A stretch of DNA of 64,000 nucleotides from Aquibium oceanicum (GCF_001889605.1 NZ_CP018171.1:3122501-3186500); one strand, 5' to 3'; positions 8,915 through 20,616 are shown, numbered from the stretch's first letter. A program made the numbers and translations. The notes: generated by a model not told the origin, from the sequence alone.

Positions 8915-9241
8915 CGATCAACCGTCCGGTCGATGGTCAAGCGGCACACGATGAACAGAATTCGAAATTCTGATGAATGGCCGCCATCGCGGGCTGCTCT
9001 ACAAAACCTGCCCGTCCCCTTTCCACCCCATTACGGCTTCAAGCGTTGGGCACGCGGCCAAGAACGACGCCGACTCAAGCGAGATCGATGTTCACCCCGC
9101 CCGGTCCGCCTCAGGAATCGTGGGCAGAACCCGCCCCCACCCCCAGACAAACCAACGCCTTGCACGAAATCCGCCCGCCATCCATCCACGCCCCCACGCC
9201 CTCCCCCACAATGGTCGCCGGTTTTGTCGAAAGGCGCGGAC
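8915..9241. other. Intergenic region, no gene seen
   Basis: About 330 bases after the response regulator. Open frames exist here because of high GC and proline-rich coding potential, but none has family-like sequence or a good ribosome site. No hairpin followed by a T run was found. The region marks the right end of the accessory insert between lipA and lpdA. Confidence 0.45.
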
Positions 9242-9643
9242 ATGCACGGTGCGGAAAGGGAGGGGCGGAGGCTGCGGCAGGTCGTGACGCTGCTTGTCTC
9301 GCTCGCCGTCCTTGCCGAGCGGGCCGGCCGCCGGTCGTTTCCGGTCCGCTGGTTCGTGCTCGTCCTCCTGCGCCACGCGGAGGTCGTCGCGCGCGATTTC
9401 GTCGTCGAGACCACCGGCGCCGCGCCGCTTTGCCCGGAGGCTCCGCTCGGCACCAGACCCGCGGATGCCGCGCTCCTCGCCGGGCGCCTGCGCATGCTCG
9501 CCGCCCTGCTCCGCGCCGTTCTGCCGCCCGATGGCCGCATGGACCCGCGCCTCATCTCCGCCCGAGATCCTCGCCGCGTCGCGATCGAACCGATCGCCGC
9601 TGCGTGCGGCGGCCTTATTCATCCGGCGTTCGACACGTCCTGA
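9242..9643 (+). CDS. Hypothetical protein, 133 aa
   Basis: An unrecognised, arginine- and alanine-rich protein opening MHGAEREGRRLRQVVTLLVS and ending IHPAFDTS. A hydrophobic stretch at the start (VVTLLVSLAVLAERA) and a second (RWFVLVLLRHAEVVARDF) give it a possible membrane-associated or helical-bundle character. The ATG at 9242 is the first start where the composition becomes protein-like; the longer open frame upstream is proline-rich and unlikely to be translated. It converges on lpdA with an 88-bp gap. Confidence 0.55.
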   Translation: MHGAEREGRRLRQVVTLLVSLAVLAERAGRRSFPVRWFVLVLLRHAEVVARDFVVETTGAAPLCPEAPLGTRPADAALLAGRLRMLAALLRAVLPPDGRMDPRLISARDPRRVAIEPIAAACGGLIHPAFDTS

Positions 9644-9731
9644 GGCCGGCGCTCTCCGCCGGATGTCCCGTTCGCCGTCACCCGCCCGGACTTCGTCCGC
9701 CGGCGGGCGCGCCCGCACGCCTGCCTTCCGG

Positions 9732-11192
9732 TCAGGCGTTCAGCGCCCGCCCGTAGGCGTCCAGCACGCTCTCCTTCATCATTTCCGACAGCGTCGGGTG
9801 CGGGAAGATCGTGTGCATCAGCTCTTCCTCGGTGGTCTCCAGGTTCATGGCGACGACGAAACCCTGGATGAGTTCGGTCACCTCCGCCCCCACCATGTGC
9901 GCGCCGAGCAGCTGCCCGGTCTTGGCGTCGAACACCGTCTTCACCAGCCCTTGGTCCTCGCCCAGCGCCACCGCCTTCCCGTTGGCCACGAACGGGAAGC
10001 GGCCGACGCGCACCTCGTGGCCTGCCTCCTTCGCCTTCGCCTCGGTGAGCCCCACCGAGGCCACCTGCGGCTGGCAGTAGGTGCAGCCGGGGATGAGCGC
10101 CTTGTCGAGCGGGTGCGGATGGAGCCCGGCGATCTTCTCGATGCAGATCACACCCTCGTGCTCGGCCTTGTGGGCGAGCATCGGCGGCCCGGCGACGTCG
10201 CCGATGGCGTATATGCCGGGCACCGAGGTGCGGCACCATTCGTCGATGACGATCGTGCCGCGCTCGGTCTTCACGCCGAGCTCTTCCAGCCCGAACCCCT
10301 CGACGTTGCCGACCACGCCGACCGCCGAGATCATCCTGTCGGCGGTGATCTTCTCCACCTTGCCGTCCTTGGTCTCGACATGCGCCGTGACACTGTCGGA
10401 CCCCTTCTCCACCTTCGTCACCTTCGCCTCGAGCAGGATCTTCATGCCCTGCTTCTCGAAGCGCTTGCGGGCGAGTTCGGAGATCTCCGGATCCTCCACC
10501 GGCATCACCGTCTTCATCACCTCGACCACCGTCACCTCGACGCCCATCGTCTGGTAGAAGGACGCGAACTCGATGCCGATGGCGCCGGACCCCATGACCA
10601 GCAGGGACTTCGGCATCTTGTCGGGCACCATGGCCTCGAAATAGGTCCAGATCAGCTTGCCGTCCGGCTCGATGCCGGGCAGCGCGCGCGGCCGCGCGCC
10701 GGTCGCCACGATCACGTGCTTGGCCGTGTACGTCCCCTCGCCCTTGGTGTTCTTCGGCGCCGGATGCTGCGGCTGCATCGGCTTCTTCGACGGCTTGGAC
10801 ACGACGATCTCGGCCGGCTGGTCGCCCTTGCCCGCCTTGGAAATCTTCGCCTCGCCCCAGATCACGTCGACCTTGTTCTTCTTCATCAGGAAGCCGACGC
10901 CGTTGTTCATCCGCCCCGCCACCCCGCGCGCGCGATCGACAACGGCCTTCAGGTCGGGCGAGATGCGGCCCTCCAGCGTCAGCCCGTAGTCCTTGGCGTG
11001 TTCGGCCAGATGAATCACCTCGGCCGAGCGCAAAAGCGCCTTGGTCGGGATGCAACCCCAGTTGGAGCAGATGCCGCCGAGATGCTCGCGCTCCACGATC
11101 GCGGTCTTTAGCCCCAGCTGCGCCGAGCGCACCGCAGTGACGTAGCCGCCGGGCCCGGCGCCGATGATGATGACGTCGTAGTTCTCAGCCAT
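9732..11192 (-). CDS. lpdA: Dihydrolipoyl dehydrogenase (E3)
   Basis: A 486-aa FAD/NAD flavoprotein that reoxidises the dihydrolipoyl groups of the pyruvate dehydrogenase E2. It has the FAD motif VIIIGAGPGGYVTAVRSAQ at the N-terminus, the redox disulfide in GGICSNWGCIPTKALL, a second GxGxxG (VMGSGAIGIEF) for NAD, and the C-terminal His-Glu pair in FPHPTLSEMMKE. I start at the ATG 11192, with AAGGAG 11 nt upstream, rather than at a GTG four codons earlier. It is last in the pdh gene group and presumably serves that complex. Confidence 0.95.
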   Translation of the reverse strand: MAENYDVIIIGAGPGGYVTAVRSAQLGLKTAIVEREHLGGICSNWGCIPTKALLRSAEVIHLAEHAKDYGLTLEGRISPDLKAVVDRARGVAGRMNNGVGFLMKKNKVDVIWGEAKISKAGKGDQPAEIVVSKPSKKPMQPQHPAPKNTKGEGTYTAKHVIVATGARPRALPGIEPDGKLIWTYFEAMVPDKMPKSLLVMGSGAIGIEFASFYQTMGVEVTVVEVMKTVMPVEDPEISELARKRFEKQGMKILLEAKVTKVEKGSDSVTAHVETKDGKVEKITADRMISAVGVVGNVEGFGLEELGVKTERGTIVIDEWCRTSVPGIYAIGDVAGPPMLAHKAEHEGVICIEKIAGLHPHPLDKALIPGCTYCQPQVASVGLTEAKAKEAGHEVRVGRFPFVANGKAVALGEDQGLVKTVFDAKTGQLLGAHMVGAEVTELIQGFVVAMNLETTEEELMHTIFPHPTLSEMMKESVLDAYGRALNA

Positions 11193-11270
11193 GAGCGCTT
11201 CCACTCCTTTCGTTCCCGGCAGGGGCGTTCTGGCCGCCCGCCTTCAAGGGGAAGAGTGGAAGCGTCGGCC

Positions 11271-11540
11271 TCACCCTTCCGCGATCGGCTCCAGCACAGG
11301 CTCGTGCTGCACCAGCATCCGGTATATCTCGTCCTTCAGCCGCATCCGCTCTTTGCGCAGGTCGGCCAGATGGAAGTCGTCGAGCGGCTCGACGTTGGTC
11401 TCGCCCCGGTGAACGGCCCGGTTCACCTCGTGGTATTCGTTGGCGATCCGGTGGAAGTGCCCGTCGGTCTCCCGCAGATGGTGGATGAGGGCGACGTGCT
11501 CCGGGAATTCCTCGGCGATTTCGTGTGGCGTGTGCGACAT
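11271..11540 (-). CDS. YdcH/DUF465-family protein
   Basis: An 89-aa, highly charged helical protein typical of the YdcH (DUF465) family: HVALIHHLRETDGHFHRIANE, then a C-terminal coil DLRKERMRLKDEIYRMLVQH. Members are small coiled-coil proteins of unknown role. It lies between the SGNH hydrolase and lpdA, all on the minus strand, so it is probably carried on the pdh transcript. Confidence 0.88.
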   Translation of the reverse strand: MSHTPHEIAEEFPEHVALIHHLRETDGHFHRIANEYHEVNRAVHRGETNVEPLDDFHLADLRKERMRLKDEIYRMLVQHEPVLEPIAEG

Positions 11541-11619
11541 GGTCCATTCTCCTGTCCGAATGCCCCCACGCTAGCCCGCCAGCTTCTGGCCTCCTTGATT
11601 TCGATCAACGTCCATGGCC

Positions 11620-12258
11620 TCACAGCCCGAGCATCATGCGCACGATCGGCTCCAGCGCCTTTCCCACCGCGCGCGTGCTCTTGGCATCAAGATGCACCCC
11701 GTCGAGCGGCGTCGTCGGCGCCACAGATCCGGCGTCGAAGAAGCCGCAGCCGGTGTCGTCGGCGAGGTCGGAATAGAGGCTCGCCAGCATCCTCGACTCC
11801 CCGATCATGCCTTCGAACATGGCGGCGAAGTCCGGGTCGGCCGTCTCGCAGAGCGGCGGCGGGGCCACCAGCAGGATCTCCGGCGGCTCCTGCTCCAGCG
11901 GATAGGCCGTGCCACGCACGATGTCGACCAGCCGCCGCATCCCCTGCACGGCCCCGACCGCCCGCCCGCACACGAAGGGCTTCATGTCGTTCGACCCGAG
12001 CATGATGATGACGAGGTCGAGCGGCGCGTGCGTGACCAGCAGCGTCGGAAGCACCCGCGCGCCGTTGCGGTCGGACGACGCCAGATGGTCGTCGAACGCC
12101 GTCGTGCGCCCGTTCAGCCCTTCCGCGATCACCTGCACGCTCTGCCCGAGGCTCGCCTGCAGCACGTTCGGCCACCGATCCTCATGCGCATGCCGCGCCG
12201 GCCCCTCGGCCGAATAGCCCCAGGTAAGCGAATCGCCGTAGCAGAGGACGGTTTTCAT
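11620..12258 (-). CDS. SGNH/GDSL hydrolase (arylesterase-like)
   Basis: A 212-aa GDSL-type esterase. Block I is VLCYGDSLTWGY with the nucleophilic Ser near residue 10, block III is IMLGSNDMK, and block V is LDGVHLDAKS with the catalytic Asp and His. There is no signal peptide, so it is a cytosolic esterase of unknown substrate. It lies 37 bp downstream of pdhC on the same strand. A gene of this type inside the pdh cluster recurs in rhizobia by memory, but its link to pyruvate metabolism is unclear. Confidence 0.88.
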   Translation of the reverse strand: MKTVLCYGDSLTWGYSAEGPARHAHEDRWPNVLQASLGQSVQVIAEGLNGRTTAFDDHLASSDRNGARVLPTLLVTHAPLDLVIIMLGSNDMKPFVCGRAVGAVQGMRRLVDIVRGTAYPLEQEPPEILLVAPPPLCETADPDFAAMFEGMIGESRMLASLYSDLADDTGCGFFDAGSVAPTTPLDGVHLDAKSTRAVGKALEPIVRMMLGL

Positions 12259-12295
12259 GCGGGGCTCCGCTCCACCCCTCCCCCTTCAGCCATGC

Positions 12296-13735
12296 TCACA
12301 CCAACATCCCCATCGGCTTCTCGATGTGCCGCTGGAACGCCGCCGCCAGTTCCGCGCCCAGCGCGCCGTCAATCACCCGGTGGTCGAAGGCGAAGGTCGC
12401 GGTCATGATGGTGGCTACCTTGATCTCGCCGCCCTTCACCACCGGCTTCTCCACGCCAGCGCCGACCGAGACGATCGAGGCGTGCGGCGGGTTGATGATG
12501 GAGGTGAAATTCGACACGCCGAACATGCCGAGGTTTGACACCGCCGTCGTGCCGCCCTGGTATTCCTGCGGCTTCAGCTTCTTGTCGCGGGCCCGTTTGG
12601 CCAGGTCCTTCATCTCGTTGGAAATCACCGACAGGGTCTTTTCCTCCGCCTTGCGGATGATCGGCGTTATAAGCCCGTCGGGGATCGCCACCGCGACGCC
12701 AACGTCGGAATGCCGGTGCCGGACCCGAGCCGTCGACGTCCAGGAGGCGTTCGCCATCGGCACGTCGCGCAGCGCCAGCGCCATCGCCTTGATGATGAAG
12801 TCGTTGACCGAGAGCTTGTAGGCCGGCACGTCGCCCTTTTCCGTCTTGCGCATCGGCGATGCCGCGTTGATCTCGGCGCGCAGCTTAAGCAGCGCGTCGA
12901 TCTCGCAATCCATGGAGACGAAGTAGGCCGGCACGGTCTGGTGCGATTCGGTCAGCCGCGCCGCGATCGTCTTGCGCATGCCGTCGTGCGGCACGAGTTC
13001 GTAGGAGCCCTCCTCGAAGAGCTTCAGCACCGCGTCGTCCGACATGGTCTTCGGAGCGGATGCAGGGGCGGCCGCCGCCGGCTTCTCCTCCGAAGCCTTG
13101 CCTGCTGGCGCCGCCTTCGCCGTGCCGCCGGCCGACGCGGCCTCCACGTCGGCCTTTACCACGCGCCCGTGCGGCCCGGACCCTTCTATGGCCGACAGGT
13201 CGATGCCGGCGTCCTTGGCCAGCCGCCGCGCCAGCGGCGAGGCGAAGGTGCGGGAGGTGTCCGCGCCGTTGCCCTGCTTCTTCGAGGGCCGGTCGGATGA
13301 GGCCGTGTCGGACACGGGTGACGCCGCTTGCTCGGACTTGGCGGCGGAGCCGCCGCCCTCCGCGGGCTTCGCTGCGGGAGGAGCGGATGGCGCCTCCGCC
13401 TTTTCCGGCTTCCCCTCGGCCTTCTCTGCCTTCTTTTCGGCTTTGGGCGCCGCGCCGTCCCCGCCGCCCTTCGCGGCCTCGGAAACGTCCTCACCCTCTT
13501 CCGCCAGCACTGCGATCAGCGCATTGACCTTCACGCCCTCCGTCCCGGCCGGCACGACGATCTTGGCCACCGTGCCCTCGTCAACCGCCTCGACCTCCAT
13601 GGTCGCCTTGTCCGTCTCGATCTCGGCGATTACGTCGCCGGGCGCCACCAGGTCGCCTTCCTTGACCAGCCACTTGGCGAGATTGCCCTCCTCCATCGTG
13701 GGCGAGAGGGCCGGCATGGTGATGTTGATCGGCAT
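12296..13735 (-). CDS. pdhC: Pyruvate dehydrogenase E2, dihydrolipoyl acetyltransferase
   Basis: The 479-aa core of the pyruvate dehydrogenase complex. Domains in order: one lipoyl domain (residues 1-~78, Lys43 in [11 protein letters not shown]), an Ala/Pro/Lys linker, the E1/E3-binding domain ([18 protein letters not shown], ~165-200), a second linker and the catalytic acetyltransferase domain with the active His in [14 protein letters not shown]. Its ATG immediately follows the TAG of the Uma2 gene (TAGATG), with GGAG 9 nt upstream inside that gene, so translation of the two is coupled. Confidence 0.96.
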   Translation of the reverse strand: MPINITMPALSPTMEEGNLAKWLVKEGDLVAPGDVIAEIETDKATMEVEAVDEGTVAKIVVPAGTEGVKVNALIAVLAEEGEDVSEAAKGGGDGAAPKAEKKAEKAEGKPEKAEAPSAPPAAKPAEGGGSAAKSEQAASPVSDTASSDRPSKKQGNGADTSRTFASPLARRLAKDAGIDLSAIEGSGPHGRVVKADVEAASAGGTAKAAPAGKASEEKPAAAAPASAPKTMSDDAVLKLFEEGSYELVPHDGMRKTIAARLTESHQTVPAYFVSMDCEIDALLKLRAEINAASPMRKTEKGDVPAYKLSVNDFIIKAMALALRDVPMANASWTSTARVRHRHSDVGVAVAIPDGLITPIIRKAEEKTLSVISNEMKDLAKRARDKKLKPQEYQGGTTAVSNLGMFGVSNFTSIINPPHASIVSVGAGVEKPVVKGGEIKVATIMTATFAFDHRVIDGALGAELAAAFQRHIEKPMGMLV

Positions 13736-14359
13736 CTATCGGTCTCCGGCGTAATAGGGCGTGGGGTCTTCGTTCAGGCCGAGCGGCCGGTCGAGGGGCC
13801 ACAGGTCGGCGAGCGAGAACACGATGGCATCGAAGGGCGCGGCGCGGACGATATCGGCGGAACTCCAAGTCCCGATCAAAAGCCACTGACCATCGATCAG
13901 TTCAAACGCTTCCAGAAGCTGTTGGCGGGGGTCGATCAGCCAATAATGTGAGACACCCAGCTCGGCATAGATGCGAGACTTCACCGTCCTATCCCGTCGT
14001 TCGGTCGACGCGGACAGCACTTCGCAGATCCAATCGGGAACAACGTCGAGATAGGCAGTCTCGGGCAATGCCGGCAGGCGCTCGCGACGCCAGCCCGCCA
14101 GATCCGGTACCAGGACATGTAGCCCTATGTGCAGTTCCGGCTCAGCAATGAACAGCCAGCCGCCCGGACCGCCTGAGCCATTCTGAAATGGCTCGGATAG
14201 CTTTGTGCCGAGCGCCAAGGCGGACAAGCCATGCCTCGGAGACGGCCGCGGGTGGGTCCGCAGCACGCCGTCGATGATCTCCGCCACGAGATGGTCCGGC
14301 ACGGCCTCCAGATCGGCATAGGTCGCCGGTCGCTTGCTGTCCGTCGCTGATGCATTCAT
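13736..14359 (-). CDS. Uma2-family (DUF820) PD-(D/E)XK nuclease-fold protein within the pdh operon
   Basis: A 207-aa Uma2/DUF820 protein: opening YADLEAVPDHLVAEIIDGVL, a HGLSALALGTKL helix, a core with VPDLAGWRRERLP and VPDWICEVLSAST, and YAELGVSHYWLIDP near the C-terminus. The DLAGW / CEVLS / YWLID blocks correspond to the Asp, Glu and adjacent residues of the nuclease fold. The family is usually a mobile, cyanobacteria-rich group of unknown function. It sits between pdhB and pdhC with a 22-bp gap on one side and a 0-bp TAG/ATG junction on the other, so it is transcribed with a central metabolic complex. That looks like acquisition into the operon. Confidence 0.88.
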   Translation of the reverse strand: MNASATDSKRPATYADLEAVPDHLVAEIIDGVLRTHPRPSPRHGLSALALGTKLSEPFQNGSGGPGGWLFIAEPELHIGLHVLVPDLAGWRRERLPALPETAYLDVVPDWICEVLSASTERRDRTVKSRIYAELGVSHYWLIDPRQQLLEAFELIDGQWLLIGTWSSADIVRAAPFDAIVFSLADLWPLDRPLGLNEDPTPYYAGDR

Positions 14360-14381
14360 CGGACGATCCTCCGGTCCGCCA

Positions 14382-15830
14382 TCAGCTACGGTAGCACACC
14401 GCCTTCACCGCCTCGACCACCTCGCCGACATTCGGCAGCGCCAGCTTCTCCAGGTTCGCCGCGTAGGGCATCGGCACGTCCTTGCCGCAGATGGTGATCA
14501 CCGGCGCGTCGAGCCAGTCGAAGGCGCGCTGCATCACCTGGCTGGCGATGTGGTCGCCGACGGATGATTGCGGAAAGCCTTCCTCGACCGTCACCAGGCG
14601 GTTGGTCTTCTTCACCGACTCGATCACCGTATCGAGGTCCATCGGCCGGATGGTCCTGAGATCGATGAGCTCGACGTCGATGCCCTCGCTCGCCAGCGCG
14701 TCCGCTGCCTTCACCGCATAGGTCATGCCGATGCCGAAGGAGACGATGGTGGCGTCCTTGCCCTTTTTGTGGATCCGCGCCTTGCCGATCGGCAGCACGA
14801 AATCGTCGAGCTTCGGCACGTCGAAGGTCTGACCGTAGAGGATCTCGTTCTCGAGGAAGATCACCGGGTTCGGATCGCGGATCGCGGCCTTCAGCAAGCC
14901 CTTGGCGTCGGCGGCGGTGTAGGGCTGTACCACCTTCAAGCCCGGAACGTGGCTGTACCAGGCGGCGTAGTCCTGGCTGTGCTGGGCCGCCACGCGCGCC
15001 GCCGCGCCGTTGGGGCCGCGGAACACGATCGGCGCGCCCATCTGGCCGCCCGACATGTAGAGCGTCTTGGCGGCCGAATTGATGATCTGGTCGATCGCCT
15101 GCATGGCGAAGTTGAAGGTCATGAACTCCACGATCGGCTTCAGGCCGGCCATGGCGGCACCCACCCCGACGCCGGCGAAACCGTGCTCGGTGATCGGCGT
15201 GTCGACCACGCGCTTGGCACCGAACTCCTGCAACAACCCCTGCGTGATCTTGTAGGCGCCCTGGTACTCGGCCACCTCCTCGCCCATGACGAAGACGTCG
15301 CCGTCGCGGCGCATTTCTTCCGCCATGGCGTCGCGAAGCGCCTCGCGCACGGTGGTCGGCACCATCTCGGTGCCGGAGGGAATGTCGGGATCGGCCGCGG
15401 TCTCGACCTTGGGCGCGGCCGGCGCCTTGGCGGCCTCCTTCTGCGCACTCGGCTCGTCCGTCGCCCCCCGCGCCTTTCCGCCTGCGTCCTTGGCCGTTTC
15501 CTTCGGCGTGTCGGCGTCGGACTTGTCGGAGGCTTCCGGCTTGGGCGAAGCCGCGGGCTTTTCCGAGCCGATGTCGTCCGCGCTTTCGCCTTCCTGGAGC
15601 AGCACGGCGATCGGCGTGTTGACCTTCACGCCCTCAGAGCCCTCCGCCACGAGGATCTTGCCGAGCGTGCCTTCGTCGACCGCCTCGACCTCCATGGTCG
15701 CCTTGTCGGTCTCGATCTCGGCGATGACGTCACCGGCGGCGACCGTGTCGCCTTCCTTCTTCAGCCATTTCGATAGGTTGCCCTCTTCCATGGTCGGCGA
15801 GAGGGCGGGCATGAGAATTTCCACAGGCAT
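14382..15830 (-). CDS. pdhB: Pyruvate dehydrogenase E1 component, beta subunit with N-terminal lipoyl domain
   Basis: A 482-aa E1-beta subunit. Residues 1-~78 are a lipoyl domain nearly identical in its core to that of PdhC ([18 protein letters not shown]; Lys43 in [11 protein letters not shown]). A Lys/Ala/Pro linker runs to ~150, then the transketolase-type beta subunit ([39 protein letters not shown]). The extra lipoyl domain is a known alphaproteobacterial feature. The start ATG at 15830 is set by the lipoyl domain and lies 11 nt after the pdhA stop. The open frame extends upstream through pdhA but that part is a shadow. Confidence 0.96.
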   Translation of the reverse strand: MPVEILMPALSPTMEEGNLSKWLKKEGDTVAAGDVIAEIETDKATMEVEAVDEGTLGKILVAEGSEGVKVNTPIAVLLQEGESADDIGSEKPAASPKPEASDKSDADTPKETAKDAGGKARGATDEPSAQKEAAKAPAAPKVETAADPDIPSGTEMVPTTVREALRDAMAEEMRRDGDVFVMGEEVAEYQGAYKITQGLLQEFGAKRVVDTPITEHGFAGVGVGAAMAGLKPIVEFMTFNFAMQAIDQIINSAAKTLYMSGGQMGAPIVFRGPNGAAARVAAQHSQDYAAWYSHVPGLKVVQPYTAADAKGLLKAAIRDPNPVIFLENEILYGQTFDVPKLDDFVLPIGKARIHKKGKDATIVSFGIGMTYAVKAADALASEGIDVELIDLRTIRPMDLDTVIESVKKTNRLVTVEEGFPQSSVGDHIASQVMQRAFDWLDAPVITICGKDVPMPYAANLEKLALPNVGEVVEAVKAVCYRS

Positions 15831-15841
15831 GTCCGTCTCCC

Positions 15842-16885
15842 TCAGCGCAGAATGTCGGTATAGAGTTCGGACACGTCGGGTTCGGCGTCGTTCTGCGCGA
15901 ACTCGGCCGCATCGGCCACGATGTCGCGCACCTCCTTGTCGATCGCCTTCAGCTCGTCCTCGCTCGCCCATTTCTTCTCGATCAGGCGCGCCTTCACCTG
16001 CTCGATCGGGTCGTGTTCGGACCGCATCTTCTGCACTTCGTCCTTGGAGCGGTATTTCGCCGGGTCGGACATGGAGTGCCCCCGGTAGCGGTAGGTCTGC
16101 ATCTCCAGGATGATCGGCCCCTTGCCGGACCGGCACCAGTCGAGCGCCATCTCGCCCGCGGCCTTCACTGCGCGCACGTCCATGCCATCGATCTGCACGC
16201 CGGGGATCTTGAAGGAGAGCCCGCGGTGGGAAAAGTCCGTCTCGGCCGAGGAGCGCGTGACCGAGGTGCCCATGGCGTAGCGATTGTTCTCGATGACGTA
16301 GACAACCGGCAGCTTCCACAGCGAAGCCATGTTGAAGCTCTCGTAGACTTGGCCCTGATTGGCCGCGCCGTCGCCGAAGAAGGTCAGCGACACGTTGTCG
16401 TTGTCGCGGTAGCGGTTGGCGAAGGCGAGCCCCGTCCCCAGTGGTACCTGCGCGCCGACGATGCCGTGGCCGCCATAGAAATTCTTCTCCTTGGAGAACA
16501 TGTGCATGGAGCCACCCTTGCCGCGGGAATAGCCTCCTCGGCGTCCGGTCAGCTCCGCCATGACGCCGCGCGGCTCCATCTCCATGGCCAGCATGTGGCC
16601 GTGGTCGCGATAGGCGGTGATCATCTGGTCACCGTCCTTCATCGCCAGCCTGAGGCCGGTGACGACGGCCTCTTGGCCGATGTAGAGGTGGCAGAAGCCG
16701 CCGATGAAACCCATGCCGTAGAGCTGGCCGGCCTTCTCCTCGAAGCGCCGGATCAGAAGCATGCCGCGATAGGCGGCGAGTTCCTGGTCCTTGTCGAACT
16801 CGGAGGGTTCGGGGGCCTTTACCGCCGCGGCGCTATCGGCAGCGGCCTTCGGTTTCGCGGACGTCTTCTTCGTCGCGGCCTTCAT
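15842..16885 (-). CDS. pdhA: Pyruvate dehydrogenase E1 component, alpha subunit
   Basis: A 347-aa thiamine-diphosphate subunit that decarboxylates pyruvate. The ThDP motif is [17 protein letters not shown] ending in VIENN, and the loop [15 protein letters not shown] is the region that carries regulatory serines in mitochondrial E1-alpha. An Ala/Lys-rich N-terminal tail precedes the catalytic domain at ~residue 30. Start ATG has GGGAG 6 nt upstream. It heads the pdhA-pdhB-uma2-pdhC run; the leader of 181 bp upstream holds an inverted repeat at 17051-17071. Confidence 0.96.
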   Translation of the reverse strand: MKAATKKTSAKPKAAADSAAAVKAPEPSEFDKDQELAAYRGMLLIRRFEEKAGQLYGMGFIGGFCHLYIGQEAVVTGLRLAMKDGDQMITAYRDHGHMLAMEMEPRGVMAELTGRRGGYSRGKGGSMHMFSKEKNFYGGHGIVGAQVPLGTGLAFANRYRDNDNVSLTFFGDGAANQGQVYESFNMASLWKLPVVYVIENNRYAMGTSVTRSSAETDFSHRGLSFKIPGVQIDGMDVRAVKAAGEMALDWCRSGKGPIILEMQTYRYRGHSMSDPAKYRSKDEVQKMRSEHDPIEQVKARLIEKKWASEDELKAIDKEVRDIVADAAEFAQNDAEPDVSELYTDILR

Positions 16886-17050
16886 GCGTCACTCCCTGTT
16901 CCTGTCTTCTTACGGACGGCGGGGAGGCTGCGTCTTGGCGTTCCTCCCCAGGATGGAAGGAAAGCTAACACGGCTTCACGCTTTCAGCCACGCGGAAAAG
17001 TGCATGGCAGTCATGCAGCTAAGCACTTATGATCGCACGGAAAATGCGCT

Positions 17051-17071
17051 ATTAACCGGTATTCGGTTAAT
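17051..17071. promoter_or_regulatory. Inverted repeat upstream of pdhA
   Basis: ATTAACCG (17051-17058) and CGGTTAAT (17064-17071) form a perfect 8-bp inverted repeat with a 5-bp spacer, overlapping the ftsB stop and lying ~165 bp before pdhA. There is no T tract, so it is not a normal terminator. It may be an operator for pdh expression. The TTAACC halves also resemble CtrA half-sites, though the spacing is inverted rather than the direct TTAA-N7-TTAA form. Confidence 0.45.
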
Positions 17072-17393
17072 TTGATTTGCCAAAGGCGCGCATGATGGTG
17101 AGCTCGTCCGGCGCCGACATGTTGAGCGCACGGCGCGTCTGCTCGTCCAGCATGTCCTTCTCAAGCGTCCCGTCTCGCAGCAGCGCGATGCGCTCTTCGA
17201 GTTCCTCCCGCCGCTCCCGCTTCGAGGCGAGCGTGGAGGTCAACTCCGCGGTCCGTTCCTCCAGCCTGTACTTGGCGTAGATGCCGAACTCGCCATGGAA
17301 GGCGTGATAGCCGAAATAGCTCAAAAACAGCGCCGTAAGCGCCGGGACGATCAGACGGCCGGTGTTTCGTTTCTTGTGCTGGCGGGTCCACAT
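17067..17393 (-). CDS. ftsB: Septum formation initiator FtsB/DivIC family
   Basis: A 108-aa bitopic division protein. A short basic N-terminus (MWTRQHKKRNTGRLIVPALT) leads into one membrane segment (~15-32, FLSYFGYHAF) and then a coiled coil (KYRLEERTAELTSTLASKRE to LEERIALL), ending with an LDEQTRRALNMSAPDE block typical of the alphaproteobacterial group. It lies between eno and pdhA on the same strand, the usual place for it in rhizobia. It should form the FtsQLB-type complex at the division site. Confidence 0.88.
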   Translation of the reverse strand: MWTRQHKKRNTGRLIVPALTALFLSYFGYHAFHGEFGIYAKYRLEERTAELTSTLASKRERREELEERIALLRDGTLEKDMLDEQTRRALNMSAPDELTIMRAFGKSN

Positions 17394-17453
17394 GGAGGGC
17401 GTAAATCCTTTGCCCCCTTATGGCCCGATCGTGCTTAACGCGCGGTTACGCGG

Positions 17454-19827
<2,374 letters not shown>

Positions 19828-19981
19828 CGGTGTTCCTCTGGTGCTTCCGCCTCAGATTACCTCCAAACGAGTCACGTGTCGAAACCTTCGGTTTAGAATG
19901 TTTATTCCGGAGCGCTGTCCATCAGCCGCGATTCCGCTACCTTGGTCATGCGCGTGGGGCGAGACGGAAGGGAGTTTCGCC

Positions 19982-20092
19982 ATGACCGATATCGCGGGCA
20001 TCGTCTGCCTGTTCTTCTTCGCCGCGGCACTGCTCACGTCCTGCGATCCGGTGGCGCAGCAGCAAGCTGTCCTGATCATGCCTGCCCGGTGA
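19982..20092 (+). CDS. Tiny lipoprotein candidate, 36 aa
   Basis: A 36-codon frame opening MTDIAGIVCLFFFAAALLTS followed by Cys at position 21. It has a hydrophobic signal core and a lipobox-like LTSC, so the mature peptide would be a ~16-residue lipid-anchored tail (CDPVAQQQAVLIMPAR). The ribosome site AAGGGAG lies 7 nt before the ATG, one of the best in the window, which argues that it is real despite its size. It is divergent from the 2OG oxygenase and convergent with the PRC-barrel gene, whose terminator starts 8 nt after its stop. Function unknown; entericidin-like in size only. Confidence 0.6.
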   Translation: MTDIAGIVCLFFFAAALLTSCDPVAQQQAVLIMPAR

Positions 20093-20099
20093 CCCGACG

Positions 20100-20134
20100 A
20101 AAAAAGGCGGAGGCGCATACCTGCGCCCCCGCCT
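20100..20134 (-). terminator. Rho-independent terminator of the PRC-barrel gene
   Basis: Read on the minus strand: a 12-bp GC-rich stem (20133-20122 with 20117-20106, one A-C mismatch), a 4-base loop, then six T at 20105-20100. It sits 24 nt after the stop of the PRC-barrel gene. On the plus strand the hairpin lacks a T run, so it acts mainly in the minus direction. Confidence 0.85.
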
Positions 20135-20157
20135 CGTCCGTTCCGGATTTGCACCGG

Positions 20158-20520
20158 TCACCAGTAGGGTTCGACCTTGTAGTACTCGTAGGACTCGTTG
20201 CGCGCGGCGGTGCCGTCGCTGGCGGTCAGGTCGCTGATCGAATAGGAAGGCGCGGCCTCCAGCTGCTGGCGTGAGAAGGGCACGACGTAGCCGCCTTCCG
20301 ACGCCTCGTAGTCGAGCGACGACCAGGGCACCGCATGGTACTTCTCGCCGATTGTGAGAAAACCGCCGAAGCCGATCACCGCGAACATGATCCTGTTCGA
20401 CATCTTGTCGAGGACGATGTCCTTGATCTCGCCGATCTTCTGGCCGGCCGTGTTGTAGACGTTGGTGCCGAGAACTTTGGAGGCGGTGATCGCAGTGGTG
20501 TGGCCGGATGGCGTTGTCAT
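20158..20520 (-). CDS. PRC-barrel domain protein
   Basis: A 120-aa cytosolic protein built around one PRC barrel (ASKVLGTNVYNTAGQKIGEIKDIVLDK... GFGGFLTIGEKYHAVPW). The C-terminal tail is acidic and Tyr/Ser-rich (ESYEYYKVEPYW). PRC-barrel proteins of this type in rhizobia are often stress-induced and of unclear role. It is expressed alone from the gap after kdsA and ends at a strong terminator. Confidence 0.88.
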   Translation of the reverse strand: MTTPSGHTTAITASKVLGTNVYNTAGQKIGEIKDIVLDKMSNRIMFAVIGFGGFLTIGEKYHAVPWSSLDYEASEGGYVVPFSRQQLEAAPSYSISDLTASDGTAARNESYEYYKVEPYW

Positions 20521-20616
20521 GTCCGTCGCTCCTTTTGTGCGGAAGTGTCGGCGGATAATGGTGAGCGCCAGACGAAGGTTCCACCGTGGAGCGGCGGCCC
20601 GAGACCGCCCCGAATG

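Noticed and set aside
15831-16319. Upstream extension of pdhB
   Set aside because: The frame overlaps pdhA and has no E1 sequence; the lipoyl domain begins at 15830.
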